A program made the position numbers and the translations under genes. The notes below the pieces were generated by a model, which worked only from the letters and a program-made list of their open reading frames with translations, had not been told where the DNA came from and ran no database searches. 64,000 bases of DNA from Acanthosepion pharaonis (taxonomy: Eukaryota > Mollusca > Cephalopoda > Sepiida > Sepiidae), in NCBI GenBank assembly GCA_903632075.3, contig CAHIKZ030000957.1, positions 2,681,001-2,745,000 on the forward strand, in the 5' to 3' direction. Shown here piece by piece: positions 10,235-20,330 of the stretch; positions within the stretch are counted from its first letter, which is position 1, and every line of letters starts with the position of its first letter.

Positions 10235-10890
10235 TCCTTCTTTTCCTCTTCGTTTTACTCCACCACTTCTTTCTGCTTATATTATTTTTCGCCTTTCTTT
10301 TTTTCTACTTTTTCAACAGAATCTTCTTTTTCCTTCTTCTTTTTACCACCTCCTATTACTACTACTACTCCTCCTCCTTCTTCTTCTTCTTCTTCTCTTT
10401 TCTTTTTTCTCTTCTTCATCTTTTTCTCCACTTCTTCTTCTTTTTCTTATTCTTCGTTTCAACATTTTCTTCTGTCCTTTATCCCTTACTTTCTTTTTTC
10501 CTCTTCGTTTTCCTCCACTTCTTCTTCTTCTTGCTCATATTCTTCTTCGTCTTTCTTTTCTTCTACTTTTTCACCAGAATCTTCTTTTTCTCCTTCTTTT
10601 TCACCACCACCTCCTCCTTTTTTCTTATCTTTTCTTCTTTTTCTTCATCTTTTTCTCCTCCTCCTCCTCCTTCTTCTTCTTCTTCATTTCAATATTTTCT
10701 TCTTTCTTTTTGGCCATTACTCCTGTTTTTTCTCTTCGTTTTTCTCTACCTCTTCTTCTTGCTCATATTTTTCTTTTTTTTCACGAGAATCTTTTCTTCT
10801 TTTTTCTTTTTCTCTTACTCCTACCCTCCTCCTCCTCCTCCTTCTTCTTCTTTGCCTCCCCTTTCCTATTCTTTGCCCTTATCCCATTTT
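10235..10890 (+). repeat. Higher-order repeat in polypyrimidine tract
   Basis: Three units of about 230-260 bp, each opening with CTCTTCGTTTT and containing a TGCTCATATT-like marker (10273, 10532, 10760), then a TTCACCAGAATCTTC-like marker. Confidence 0.65.
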
Positions 10891-10920
10891 TCCACTCGAT
10901 TCTTTCTCTTCTTCTAATGA

Positions 10921-11261
10921 CATAACTGCAATCATTTAGGTCCAGATTTTTCTCTTCAAATGCTGCGCTTTATATTCTTGGTTATATTTTCGACAGCCCC
11001 CAAAATAACTACAAGAAAGGAATGTCAAACTGCCGAGCTGCCAAACAAGATATCAAACTGACCCGACCATCTATCTTATTACTCCTTCTACGTTTTATTA
11101 CCTTTTTACGTTAATTGCGTTCTCTTAAGAGAAAATAAATATATCTTTTTCTTTTTTCGCCTCAAAGTACGTTTGAACAAGTGCATATTTCATACCAAGC
11201 TTATCAGCGCGTAAAACCATGCAAGACACAATAATCATCATCTTCACACCAGGAGAAGGTT
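10921..11261. other. Unassigned sequence
   Basis: Ordinary AT-rich DNA between the pyrimidine tract and a LINE fragment. No feature recognised. Confidence 0.4.
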
Positions 11262-12312
11262 TTGGACACTGTAACAGATCAAGTGACAACATGTCTCCTC
11301 AAATCTCAAATCTGGGACAAAACGCCTTCAAAACTTTCAATTAATCAACTGAGAGACTTCACTATGCCTTCCATCAACATGGCTGATGCTAACCACCAGG
11401 AAAGTGACTCGTTGCGCTTTCACGGGCTAACGTTCTCAGCTGCTATTAAATCGAAACACTACATTGAATCCATTGCTACGTCAGCTGCTAAGAAAGTTGG
11501 TTCATTGAGTCATGCGAGACTTTTTTTTCTCTCAAGAATCTATCTTACTTATCTGCTTAGAATAATGCTGCCATATATGGTCCGTTGCCCTTGCTATTAA
11601 CCTTGAATTCCCTCATAAAATCCAATGAAGAATCATCAATATTATTGGTCCTGATCTGGTGACTCGGCTTCAAACACTTTCCCATCGCCGTAATGTTGCC
11701 TCTCTGTGTCTTTTTTATAAATAATTGCATGGTAGTTGTTTGGGTGATCTCTTCGCTATGGTACGTAGACTTTTTGAATTTAAGTGCCGTACTAGACAGG
11801 AGGCACGCTGAAGTAATTAATAGCGACTCGGATTAAGGAATCAGAGAACCGAGTTCTAATTTCAGTCAAAAATAATAGGTAAATAGCAGATCAGACCAGG
11901 TTCTTTAGCCTTGGATAGCAACTGTTCTACCACCGAAAGAAATAGCAACCTACTGCGGGAAAAAATCTGCCTCGTCAGTCATGTATCGAAAGATAGATGA
12001 TCGCCTAAACGTGTATCACACATGGCATATAACAAATTAACTAGACTGGTGTCGAGATCTCATCAATTTCAAGTTGAGTTGACTAGATGTAGTAGTAAGT
12101 TCTACGTTAACAGTTTCTTTTCTCGCACTTCTCGCTTGTAGAACTCCCTTCCATGCTTTCCAGCTGCAAAAATTTAAATGCAATGTCAATCACTATCTAC
12201 TGTCCTCTTAATTACTCTTCTTATTAATGTTTCTTTTCCTAATTCTTCCACATCCTGTAATCCAATGCGTCTTAGTGGCTTTATTGCCTTGCACGGAGTG
12301 ATACCGATTTAA
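11262..12312 (+). pseudogene. CR1/Jockey-like LINE 3' half, split by SINE-A
   Basis: Reading starts in an open frame with NMADANHQESDSLRFHGLTF and IESIATSAAKKVGSL, the thumb region of the RT of this LINE family. Decayed versions of PDLVTRLQTLSHRR and LCLFYK follow, then, beyond the SINE at 11798-12039, KFYVNSFFSRTSRL and the 3' tail ATGCGTCTTAGTGGC. The duplicated heptamer ACTAGAC at 11791-11797 and 12040-12046 marks the insertion. Multiple stops and shifts make it a pseudogene. Confidence 0.8.
11798..12039 (+). mobile_element. SINE-A inserted in LINE
   Basis: A-box-like AGTAATTAATAGCGACTCGG and degenerate B box GAGTTCTAATTTCAG head the element. The body includes GGCAACTGTTCTACC-like sequence, CTACTGCGGGAAAAAATC and CCTCGTCAGTCATG, ending near CATGGCATATAAC. 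It matches 3672-3955 in inverse orientation. Confidence 0.8.
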
Positions 12313-13090
12313 AAAAAAAAAAACACTCAAATGCTCTCTTCAATATAGTCTTCGACTTCCAAAGATGCGAAGGGGTTAAAAATTAATATTAGCTCGAGGT
12401 CAAATGTTGATGTGACCCGAAAGATGAAGAGCCTGGAGCAATTTTTATCATTGGCCCATGTATCCGGGTGCCATAAATGTGCTCTTCATCTGGTGGGTAT
12501 ATATGCGTGGTTTGATTGAGGAATTTGTTTTTGTTTTTTTGTTTTTACGGCTTGTCAACCCGTTGGAGGTGCATATAGTGTAATTGATATCGGCGCGAAA
12601 AATGAATTAGGCATGATGACATCAATTCCCGCACGATACCATTAATGCTATTGGCAAAGGCATGAAACCATCTTCCTCCAGCTATGGCTTAATTTCCAGT
12701 GCAACTAGGGCACACTTGCTTTGAAGCGGCCACCAGTCTACGAGAAGGAAAATTTTAATTCAAAAACAATCTGAAGAGGATTGAGTTCCTTCAGTCTTTT
12801 TTGCCCTAGGCACAACAATGCTGCTATGGCTGCAGTAAATGTGTGTCTCCCTAAGTCCCTAAAGGGTTATGGGACACACACATATCAACCCACTGTGAAT
12901 TATTTAAAGTCGAAACAGATTTCGAATTGTAAAACTAATTCTTTGCGTAACTCTGAATTGAAAAACTCGGAGAATGTAACAGGAACTATCTTTCCTAAGG
13001 GTTTTAAAACGTTCAAATAAACTTTTTTAAACCCTTTATTCTACATTCAATAAGACGTAAAGTCCTCAATACACTAAGTTCGCCCTGAAG
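12313..13090. other. Unassigned, with one repeat fragment
   Basis: 12540-12600 resembles the GGCATATCAACC-type repeat (ACGGCTTGTCAACC). GATGAAGAGC at 12437 has its reverse complement near 12480, a possible short hairpin. The open frame at 12781-13020 is not recognised. Confidence 0.4.
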
Positions 13091-13114
13091 GTGGGTAGTT
13101 TCTGGCTCACTAGG

Positions 13115-13121
<7 letters not shown>

Positions 13122-13148
<27 letters not shown>
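13122..13148. repeat. (TA)n microsatellite
   Basis: Short TA run. Confidence 0.9.
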
Positions 13149-13150
<2 letters not shown>

Positions 13151-13234
13151 ATGGAAAACTCTTACTCGAAAAGCCTGAGGTATATTGTCTGCTTCGTCTG
13201 TGGCATTTATTTGCAACGACTAAGTGTATCAATA

Positions 13235-13345
13235 ATCAATGTGGATGGTTCTGCACAAGTCCTCACCACTTTAATCAAATCACTTGTGGGGGTTTTCTGG
13301 CGGTTTATCTTGATTCGTTCTTATCCACACAGTTCCTTTGCAAGG
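13235..13345 (+). mobile_element. SINE 3' module fragment
   Basis: Shares TGTGGATGGTTCTGCAC and a following CACCACTTTAATCAAATC block with the 3' part of the SINE at 42198-42625. Confidence 0.6.
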
Positions 13346-13379
13346 TCCGCTGGCGAGTGAGTGAGGATAGGATATTACT

Positions 13380-13785
13380 GGAAGGCTCTACACAATGGCA
13401 GACCGATGGGTGATAGCCGTTCTTTCACAAACCCATGAGCAATTGTGATGTCCGTGTCCTCCATCGGTGACAAAGCAGCTCTATTTAGGATTAACACTGC
13501 TTTCCCTATTGTGTGGAGGGAGCGATAAAAGGATCCCTAAACATGGCTTGCTCACACAGTGACTTGGCAGCCCGCTGCAGCTGTCCGGTTATCCAATCGA
13601 AACAGCTAGAAAGATCAGAATAAGTATAAGAAGAATTTCCATTTTGGATCCTGGAATGAATGTTCGCACTCTTCAAGACAATGATTCTGCACCAGAGCGT
13701 AAAACAGCTCTTGTTTCTCTCGAGTTGAAGAAATATAACATCGACATAGCGTCAACTAGTGAAACACGTCTGGTTGGTAATTCTG

Positions 13786-13795
<10 letters not shown>
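13380..13795 (+). pseudogene. RTE-like LINE 5' end (endonuclease N-terminus)
   Basis: From 13644 the frame reads MNVRTLQDNDSAPERKTAL, then LKKYNIDIASTSETRLV. This is the start of an apurinic-like (EEP) endonuclease of non-LTR retrotransposons, with NVRTL and an SETR element corresponding to the conserved N and E strands. The upstream 260 bp is probably the 5' UTR. The coding region stops abruptly in (TA)n at 13788, so only about 50 residues remain. Confidence 0.75.

Positions 13796-13837
<42 letters not shown>
13788..13837. repeat. (TA)n microsatellite
   Basis: Truncates the endonuclease fragment. Confidence 0.95.
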
Positions 13838-13840
<3 letters not shown>

Positions 13841-14117
13841 GTGGGGTAGATAAATGAAACAGTCAGATATAAGCAAGCGTGTACGGGTGTGTTGGTTTGC
13901 ATATGCGGGTAGCAGATAAATAATCGTGAAATTTATGCATGAGGTGTAAACGTGATAGTGCTCGATGCAGTTTTACAGAGCAAAGATATATATTAATTAG
14001 TACATATACGTGTACCTACGTTTTGGTGTGCGACTATAGTCTCGCTAGGTGGTTCCCAGCTCATCGGACACAAGATAATGTTGTTGGAAGTAAACAAATA
14101 GATCATGAGAGTTAATA

Positions 14118-14139
14118 CATATATATATATATATATATA
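14118..14139. repeat. (TA)n microsatellite
   Basis: Short TA run before repeat D. Confidence 0.9.
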
Positions 14140-14144
14140 AACGT

Positions 14145-14264
14145 GAAATTAGAAGTCAACACTTAGAGGCGACAGCCTGTTTCATGCTAGATGCAATCGT
14201 CAGGCCACCAATATATTTACACGCTCTATCTCTGATATTGAGCACTTTATCTGAAGACTATATA
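14145..14264 (-). mobile_element. Repeat D copy
   Basis: GTCAACACTTAGAGGCGACA, then CATGCTAGATGCAATCG and the CTCTATCTCTGATATTGAGC block. Flanked by (TA)n on both sides. Confidence 0.75.
14165..14209 (-). ncRNA. Hammerhead-like ribozyme motif (repeat D)
   Basis: Minus strand: helix I GGTGGC (14209-14204) pairs with GCCTCT (14170-14165) over three G-C pairs plus two outer pairs around one mismatch. The core CTGACGA (14203-14197) fully matches CUGANGA. Helix II TGC/GCA closes a five-nt loop, with a U-U at the base. GAAA is at 14183-14180. Helix III CA/TG has loop GGC, then GTC (14173-14171). All core bases are present; the U-U at the base of helix II is atypical. Confidence 0.55.
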
Positions 14265-14309
14265 TTTATATATATATATATATATAATTTTAAGGTGTGC
14301 TACTTTATT

Positions 14310-14362
<53 letters not shown>

Positions 14363-14487
14363 CATTTAGCAGCATTTGATGAAATTTTACTTAAAATAAA
14401 TGCACAAAACTTGTCTATATTATTTAATGAAACATGCATCAATATATATATATATATATATATATATAGTGTGTGTGTGTGTGTGTG
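14265..14487. repeat. Three (TA)n arrays and a (TG)n run
   Basis: TA runs at about 14265-14286, 14314-14359 and 14440-14468, the last followed by TG to 14487. They are separated by repeat-D-like and short unique sequence. Confidence 0.9.
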
Positions 14488-14489
14488 TA

Positions 14490-15475
14490 ATTAGGCAGGA
14501 AACCCTCTTTTATACATGTTTCGTTGAAGACGACTGACAAGGTACTGCGATTAAACTTTTATTTAATTTTCATTGTGTTGGTACAAGTGTTTTCTTCTGA
14601 AACAGAGTATGTAAAAACTGTATAAAAGTTATGTATATCCGAGCGCTTTTGCCTGTTCTTTTAGCCATTATCAAGTACGATTTTTAACTATTTTTTTTAA
14701 CTAAGTAAGTTTTTTTTTTTTATGTATGTGTCTAAAGTTATAGAATTGTTTTATTATTCGAACACGCTCAGCGTGTTCATAGTAAATGTTATTGAGTGTT
14801 GGCTTTATTATTTTAAATATTATGTGTGAATTATGATGATTTATTTGGAGAGATAATGAAGTGACTCTCGTTCTGTTTTCCACGGCTTACAATTCAAAGT
14901 TTTCTTTCTCTTATACCAGTTGCTACGCATGTGTCTAGAGTACCGAGCACCCTGAAGATCTGCGAAGGGATAGATTCAGCCCTTCCTTAGAGGTATTTAC
15001 TCGAAAATGAATATAGCGAACCGTAGCGCATTGATGTCTCTTTCTGAGTAGCACAACGTGTACTACATCCGAATCAATTAACAAAACAATATCGATTTTG
15101 TTTGATTCGTGACTCACATGTCAACCTTCGTTTCAGAGACAACGGTCTTGTACAAGAATCTAGTAGAACAAATTAAGAAGGAAGCAGATTTCGTTCCTGT
15201 AAAAATGGCAAAGATTTAATCGGATGAAAAGTCGAAAAATTCATTTTGCTGAAGAATTATTTTGTAAAATTAGTTTTTCAAAGCACGCAGATATTTTTAT
15301 TAGGCTTAGATATTAATTGTAACCATAAAAGATATTTTTATACAACAGAAATACGACAGAGTAATTCTTTTTCTCCCATGATGAACAGATAAATTACAAC
15401 ATAAATAAAGACATTCCCCTGGGTCCAATATTTATGCGTATTTAATTAGAGGGCGGTACACTATAGCGAATAAAT
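14490..15475. other. Unassigned AT-rich sequence
   Basis: 14515-14550 and 14640-14690 loosely resemble PLE tails on the minus strand (AACGAAACATG; CTTGATAATGGC). No coding family is recognisable in the short open frames near 14.7-15.1 kb. Confidence 0.4.
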
Positions 15476-15496
15476 AAACACACACACACGTTACAC

Positions 15497-15543
<47 letters not shown>

Positions 15544-15555
15544 TGTGTGTGTGTA
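15476..15555. repeat. (CA)n-(TA)n-(TG)n compound microsatellite
   Basis: CA, TA then TG runs in succession, a partly self-complementary array. Confidence 0.9.
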
Positions 15556-15633
15556 CGGGGGAAAGTCAAAAATTATCTGAACTCTTATCTAAAGATAAGT
15601 GTGAATAATTTTTTACTTATCCTTGTATCAATA

Positions 15634-16085
15634 TCTATAATTCTCAAAATGTGTGTGCATGTGTGTGTATATGTGTGTGCATGTGTGTGCGTGTATCTGA
15701 GAGTGTGTGTGTGTGTATGTGTGTGTGATCGGATGTTGTTTATGCATTTCCAGATTTCATCCGATTTTGCTGAAATTCTTTTTGTTTAATAGACAATTCT
15801 TCAGTGCCGGTTTTGAGTCCAAACAATTGGTGACAATGGCTCTCCACTACTTCCTGTCCATTATAACTCAGCAACGTTTTACTATTTACTATCTGTTCTT
15901 GGATATATGTCTTTCAATAAAAATAAATAGTTTAAATTATTACAATAACATTATTATTATACAGGTCCGCTTTCAGGCTCCCCCATATTGAAATTGTTAA
16001 CGCCCCCCATTTGGGGATCTGCCTCATTTGCACCCAAACGTTGACACTAATATTGATTTTCGTGTGGGCTATAATAAATTACAAT
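15634..16085 (+). mobile_element. Helitron-like non-autonomous element, 3'-truncated
   Basis: Starts TCTATAATTCTCAAAATGTG after an A, exactly as the element at 29414. It shares ATTCTTCAGTGCCG, GAGTCCAAA and the block around CCATTTGGGG with that copy. The terminal hairpin and CTAG end are missing. A small piece at 15833-15880 matches the inverted C-terminal end of the RTE-like LINE. Confidence 0.6.
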
Positions 16086-16097
16086 AAAAGTATTTTA

Positions 16098-16155
16098 CAT
16101 CGCAATACAAAAACTTTCATGTTTCAGTACTAAAATGCTACTTCTTCAGGCGATG
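16098..16155 (-). ncRNA. Hammerhead-like ribozyme motif
   Basis: Minus strand: perfect 6-bp helix I CATCGC (16155-16150) with GCGATG (16103-16098). The core CTGAAGA (16149-16143) matches CUGANGA with N7 as A. Helix II AGTA (16142-16139) pairs with TACT (16129-16126). GAAA is at 16125-16122. Helix III is longer than in the other families and imperfect. The cleavage triplet is AUU. All invariant core bases are present. Confidence 0.65.
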
Positions 16156-16253
16156 GTAGATAACTAATGAAAAAAAGAATATATTAGGGAAATTTAAAAA
16201 CAAATCTTTACCTCTTTTGGTAAGCTAAAAAGGAGGGCATAATATGAAAATTA

Positions 16254-16337
16254 AAATTATACATATGGGTATGTCTAGATTAACCAATGAACATTAACGT
16301 TCATTGGTTAATCTAGACATACCCATAAGTATAATTT
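16254..16337. repeat. Near-perfect palindrome, 39-bp arms
   Basis: Arms 16254-16292 and 16299-16337 are reverse complements with one mismatch, spacer ATTAAC. Transcribed RNA would form a 39-bp hairpin. Confidence 0.95.
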
Positions 16338-16429
16338 GACGTGCATTTGTTAATCCAAATTTAACTGCAGTTAAGTTTTTTATTTAATTTTTCTTGTCTT
16401 TTTATACTTTTCGTCTTTTCTTGACATAG

Positions 16430-16689
16430 AGTGAGTAAGAATTTTCCAAATCTTCAACTTTCCAACCACCTGAAAAAAGCCGGAGCGTACAACGGCCGAA
16501 ATGTTGTAATAAATATGGCAACAAAGATGAGGACGATAGTCCGAATAATGTTAATAATGTATTCGTTTTTAGTTTCTAATTTTTTACGTTACATAGTAAA
16601 AATTTGTTTTTGTGTCTTCAGTTCGAGATAAACTACTTAGTAATTTGCGTTGATAATGAGGACTTTTATCCACTAACTATAGCATGCCT

Positions 16690-16732
<43 letters not shown>

Positions 16733-16960
16733 CATGATTCCAAGTCAAAAAGTGAGAATGACTTTGAAACTGAATGACTCAAGGGTTGAAGTGTCCATAA
16801 ATCAACAAATCTAAACTATAGCATAAAACATTACTGTATATAAAAAGCAAATAATAAACAGCATCAGTGCCAAAGAGGAAGACTGCTATACTGTCAGATA
16901 TTGTTTGTCTTATTTCAAGCGCTCATCAGAAAAGATTAAACCTAGTTTATTAAAGATTAA
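16430..16960 (+). mobile_element. Element E, near-identical to 63008-63495
   Basis: Begins with a PLE-tail-like module (CACCTGAAAAAAGCCGGAGC, GGCCGAAATG). It continues through a conserved AT-rich body with a (TA)n array at 16691-16731 and ends near GCGCTCATCAGAAAAGATTA. The inverted copy 46 kb away differs by few substitutions and in TA array length. Confidence 0.85.
16691..16731. repeat. (TA)n microsatellite inside element E
   Basis: Same position as the shorter array at 63225-63259 in the sister copy. Confidence 0.95.
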
Positions 16961-17384
16961 ACCTAGTTTTTAAACCTAGTTTATAATAAAACGTGCACTG
17001 CTGTGAATCATTGAAATCGGACCACTGAGGGCGGAGGAGTTGCTTGGACACACACAAATACACATACACTGTACTTTATATATAATGTGGGTGTCTGTGT
17101 ATAGAATGTTAATTTTAAACTCGTAATGAAATTTTAATTCGACATTATTTCTTTCTGCTATAAACAATAATTTAGTGGTTACTCGTGTTTGAGTAGACCT
17201 CCTTTTTAAATAAAGAAATTAATATACACCGGCTGAGTGATCAATAAATAAAATTAAATTAACTGTTAAAAAATCGGGGCGTCTACTAAAACAAGTGTAA
17301 CTAGTAAATATAACATTTATAGTACTAATATTTTATATAATATGGATTGAGGAACTTGATTTGCGTTAAATAATTGAGGGTCTA
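16961..17384. other. Unassigned AT-rich sequence
   Basis: Starts with a short triplication of AAACCTAGTTT (16938-16983). No other signature. Confidence 0.45.
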
Positions 17385-17830
17385 CTTTATGTGCCGTGTC
17401 CACTCAGGCGTAGACAAGCATGACTCTCCACTACTTCCTGTCCTTTGTAACTCAATAAATTTTGTCTTTTTGTTATTTCTCCTAAACCTTGTTCCTCCAT
17501 CTATTTACTCTAGGTCACTAAGTGTGTTGTTTTCCTTTGTTCCTCTTGCTTTCAATTTGTCCTGTGAGGATCAAATTTTTCAAAGCCCTCATTTCTCATT
17601 GTGTGCCGTAGACAATTCTACGTCTCTTCCTGTAAAAGTGTCCTTTTTGTTTCTTTTTCTTGTAATGTTTCGCTGTTGGCCAAAAAATTGGCCCATTGTA
17701 TTCTCAGTATTCTGAGAATGTTAAGAATACCATGGTATTCCCTTTCTGTTGCTTCATGTCTCTTTTTCATCTTTGAGGAGATTGTCATCGCTGGCACCGG
17801 CTCGCACCCGAGCATCGGGATCGTCATCTT
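17385..17830 (-). pseudogene. RTE-like LINE C-terminal fragment
   Basis: The minus strand reads SKMKKRHEATEREYHG, then ILRIQWAN and ETKRTLL, recognisable as the LEATEMWFYRRMLRIPW region of the LINE at 43105. Further down comes KRQNLLSYKGQEVVES, the counterpart of the KDRKLWRAM terminus found repeated at 36 kb. Frames change several times. Confidence 0.65.
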
Positions 17831-17982
17831 CTCTCTTTATTCTCTTTTCTCTCTTCTAGTGGCTGTAACGGAGGTGGCTGTGAAGGCCTAGCCTAGTACT
17901 GAGTGTCCAAATCGAGTAACATTATAATTTTCCATCCCACAACTATGCTGTGAATTATTGGGACAATTTTGCTGTTACACAC

Positions 17983-18020
<38 letters not shown>

Positions 18021-18199
18021 ATTGATTTATTTAAAATATGCCTTTTTCGCTACACAGTTCTAACCATGTTTCAAAAAATGGAAGCTAAATGCTACGAATT
18101 TAATTTTGTAATTAAATTAAAGACATTGAGCACTAGTATTTTGTAAAAATAAAAATATCTATAAGAACACCGGATTATATATCTTACTGTTCTTTCTTT

Positions 18200-18255
<56 letters not shown>
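17983..18255. repeat. (TA)n arrays flanking a dispersed AT-rich repeat
   Basis: TA runs at 17983-18015 and 18201-18255. Between them lies a copy of the repeat seen at 5846-6150 (CATGTTTCAAAAA; AAGAACACCGGATTATA). Confidence 0.8.
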
Positions 18256-18258
<3 letters not shown>

Positions 18259-18404
18259 GAAATTGACTAAGTAATATATAATGTCATCTGATTACGTTAA
18301 GATAGGCTTTCAGTAGATATGAGAGTTTGAGAAAATCATGAGAAATCTCAAGAGGATAGAATCCAGGTAGAACTCAATGTCCAGGACAGTGTAAGAATAT
18401 AATA

Positions 18405-18599
18405 TAAAAGGCTCTAACTCTAATATTCCATGGTTATAATTTATTACATTCGAATCGTAATCACGATGCAATTCATCAGACCTGCAAATTCAAAAAGATA
18501 TATTTTCCGATTTCTTTTTGAATTTGTAGGTCTGATGAATTGTATTGTGATTACGATTCCAATGTAATAAATTATAACCATGGAATATTAGTGTTTGAG

Positions 18600-18601
<2 letters not shown>
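18405..18601. repeat. Foldback palindrome of a PLE-like tail
   Basis: Arms at about 18420-18501 and 18520-18600 are reverse complements with a few mismatches; they carry CCATGGTTATAATTTATTA and CTGATGAATTG. Each arm has CTGATGA and a small hairpin but CGAA instead of GAAA, so I do not call a ribozyme. Confidence 0.85.

Positions 18602-18644
<43 letters not shown>
18602..18644. repeat. (TA)n microsatellite
   Basis: Uninterrupted TA. Confidence 0.95.
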
Positions 18645-18646
<2 letters not shown>

Positions 18647-19025
18647 AATCAAATTAAGAAAATGTATTGTGGCAGCTAGCAAGAAATTGTATGTTGATCA
18701 TCGTGTCATCAGACTGTAAATGCCAGGCTATTAAAAATGGACGACAGATTCGTTTAGACGAAATAGTCAATGGTGCTTCTGGTAATTCAGACTATAAGTG
18801 TTAGGATATTGATGAGTGGTTTCTGCCAATATATGTCACATTAATGGAAAATATCTCTTGGCACGCCTAGCACCTGATATAAAAAAGACCACTGCCTACA
18901 ATATTATCCTGGTTTACGTCCCTTCCAGCCCACCAACACTTCACACTTGAAGCTTGAATCTTCTGACTATTTGGTCCAATCCATTTATTTTCCCGTTTTT
19001 CACACCCTTGTAATTACAGCCTAAG
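18645..19025. other. Unassigned sequence
   Basis: No gene or repeat recognised. Confidence 0.4.
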
Positions 19026-19027
19026 CG

Positions 19028-19146
19028 TGGTTTTTAAATGTAACTTAGATGTAGTACAAGGCCAAAAATATTAGTCACCCAGTGAGGATCGAACTCACTA
19101 TTCAGTCACAATTGCTTGCCAACTATTACACCACCTCGAAGTACCT
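19028..19146 (-). mobile_element. SINE-B monomer
   Basis: Minus strand has the GGTGTAATAGTTGGCAAGC A-box region and B box GAGTTCGATCCTCACTGGG, matching the trimer at 2458. Confidence 0.85.
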
Positions 19147-19405
19147 ATTAAATGATTTTCTAAAAATCCCAAGCGTCGAGAATAATTTTTGAACAAACAT
19201 TTTTAAATTTATTCACTGTTCTCAAAAATTATTGTTCAAAGTACAGTCAAATAGTGTCTTGAAAAATCGGAGAATTCCATTAATATATCTTTAATCATTT
19301 CTAAGATACAACGGTTCAAAACTTAATCTAACAATTGGACAACTTTAGTCTTACACGATTTGGACAATTTTGCTTTTACACCCGGTATATGTATGTGTGT
19401 CTACG

Positions 19406-19407
<2 letters not shown>

Positions 19408-19437
<30 letters not shown>
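19408..19437. repeat. (TA)n microsatellite
   Basis: TA run preceding the inverted SINE-C unit. Confidence 0.9.
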
Positions 19438-19870
19438 TATGAAATGGACAAAGTCCGACAATTATTTTAAGACATTTTTATGTTTATACATTCTTTTTAT
19501 AGATGCAAATATTTAAGTAAATGCTCTGTTCTTAATAAATGTCTTTTTTTATATCAGGTGCTGGGTGTGCCAGGAGATATTTTCCTTGAATGTCACATAT
19601 ATTGTCCGAGAAATTTTCATAGAAAATATTCATCCTCCGAAAGGAATCGAACCTGTGTCCTATACGAAACTATCATATATGCCTTACGTGCCTTAACCGA
19701 TTGAGCCACAGAGGATTGTTCGGTTAGCAAGGTCGATTTTACTGCTTTTAAATTACAATCGTCCATGAATCTCTCACGTATATTCATATCTGCTCAAAGC
19801 GTATCCAAATGTAAACAGATCATGTCACACATTATGAAATGGACAAAGTCCGACAATTATTTTAAGACAT
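19438..19870 (-). mobile_element. SINE-C long unit
   Basis: On the minus strand: a leader (ATGTCTTAAAATAATTGTCG ... GTTTACATTTGGATACGC), the tRNA-like head (GGCTCAATCGGTTAAGGCAC; B box GGTTCGATTCC), a body, and a terminal repeat of the leader start. Leader and tail share about 38 bp, so the unit reads as if circular or tandemly copied. Confidence 0.7.
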
Positions 19871-20038
19871 ATGACGGTTCCGTATAGAATATAGGTTCGA
19901 TTCCTATCGAAGGACGAATATTTTCTATGAAAAATTCTCGGACATTCAGGCCGGTAAATGTTATTAATACTGTTTATTATAAACAGAGCATTTACTTAAA
20001 TATTTGTATCTATAAAAGAATGTATAAACATAAAATGT

Positions 20039-20040
<2 letters not shown>
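19855..20040 (+). mobile_element. SINE-C copy, plus orientation
   Basis: Begins in the variable part of the tRNA-like head (ATGACGGTTCCGTATAGAAT), B box GGTTCGATTCCTATCG, then the body to CATAAAATGTCTT, abutting (TA)n at 20041-20088. Together with the adjacent minus copy it makes a head-facing inverted pair. Confidence 0.75.

Positions 20041-20088
<48 letters not shown>
20041..20088. repeat. (TA)n microsatellite
   Basis: Uninterrupted TA. Confidence 0.95.
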
Positions 20089-20092
<4 letters not shown>

Positions 20093-20214
20093 AGATTTAA
20101 TGTATGTTATATATTAATCCGGGTTATTTTTATTACTTCAAACATTATATTTAGTGTATACCATTATGTGGGTTGCTGCTCTGTTTATTTTATTTTATCT
20201 ACTGGCCTGAACAT

Positions 20215-20330
20215 TCAAGAATTCTTATTGAAGAAAATGAACCCCCAACGGGATTTGAACCTCTGTTTTCCAGGAGAACCCATCGTTTGTTCCGACATTT
20301 TATAACAACTTGGCTTAGAACTAAGTATAG
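20215..20330 (-). mobile_element. tRNA-like SINE fragment
   Basis: Minus strand contains a consensus B box, GGTTCAAATCCCGTTGGGGG. The A-box side is not convincing, so this is more likely a SINE head than a functional tRNA. Confidence 0.5.

Larger units (their letters stand above)
7822..10920 (+). repeat. 3.1 kb polypyrimidine (T/C) tract
   Basis: Almost purely T and C on the plus strand: (TTTC)n early, then TTC-rich, with embedded (TCA)n near 8800 and 9285. Long open frames on both strands, including 433 codons at 9616-10917, follow from the composition and show F/S/L-only peptides. Asymmetric tracts of this kind can adopt triplex structures. Confidence 0.95.

Noticed and set aside
9616..10917. 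433-codon open frame
   Set aside because: Peptide is almost entirely F, S, L, P from polypyrimidine DNA; no domain. Compositional artefact.
12781..13020. 79-codon ORF as a small gene
   Set aside because: No family resemblance and no supporting signals.
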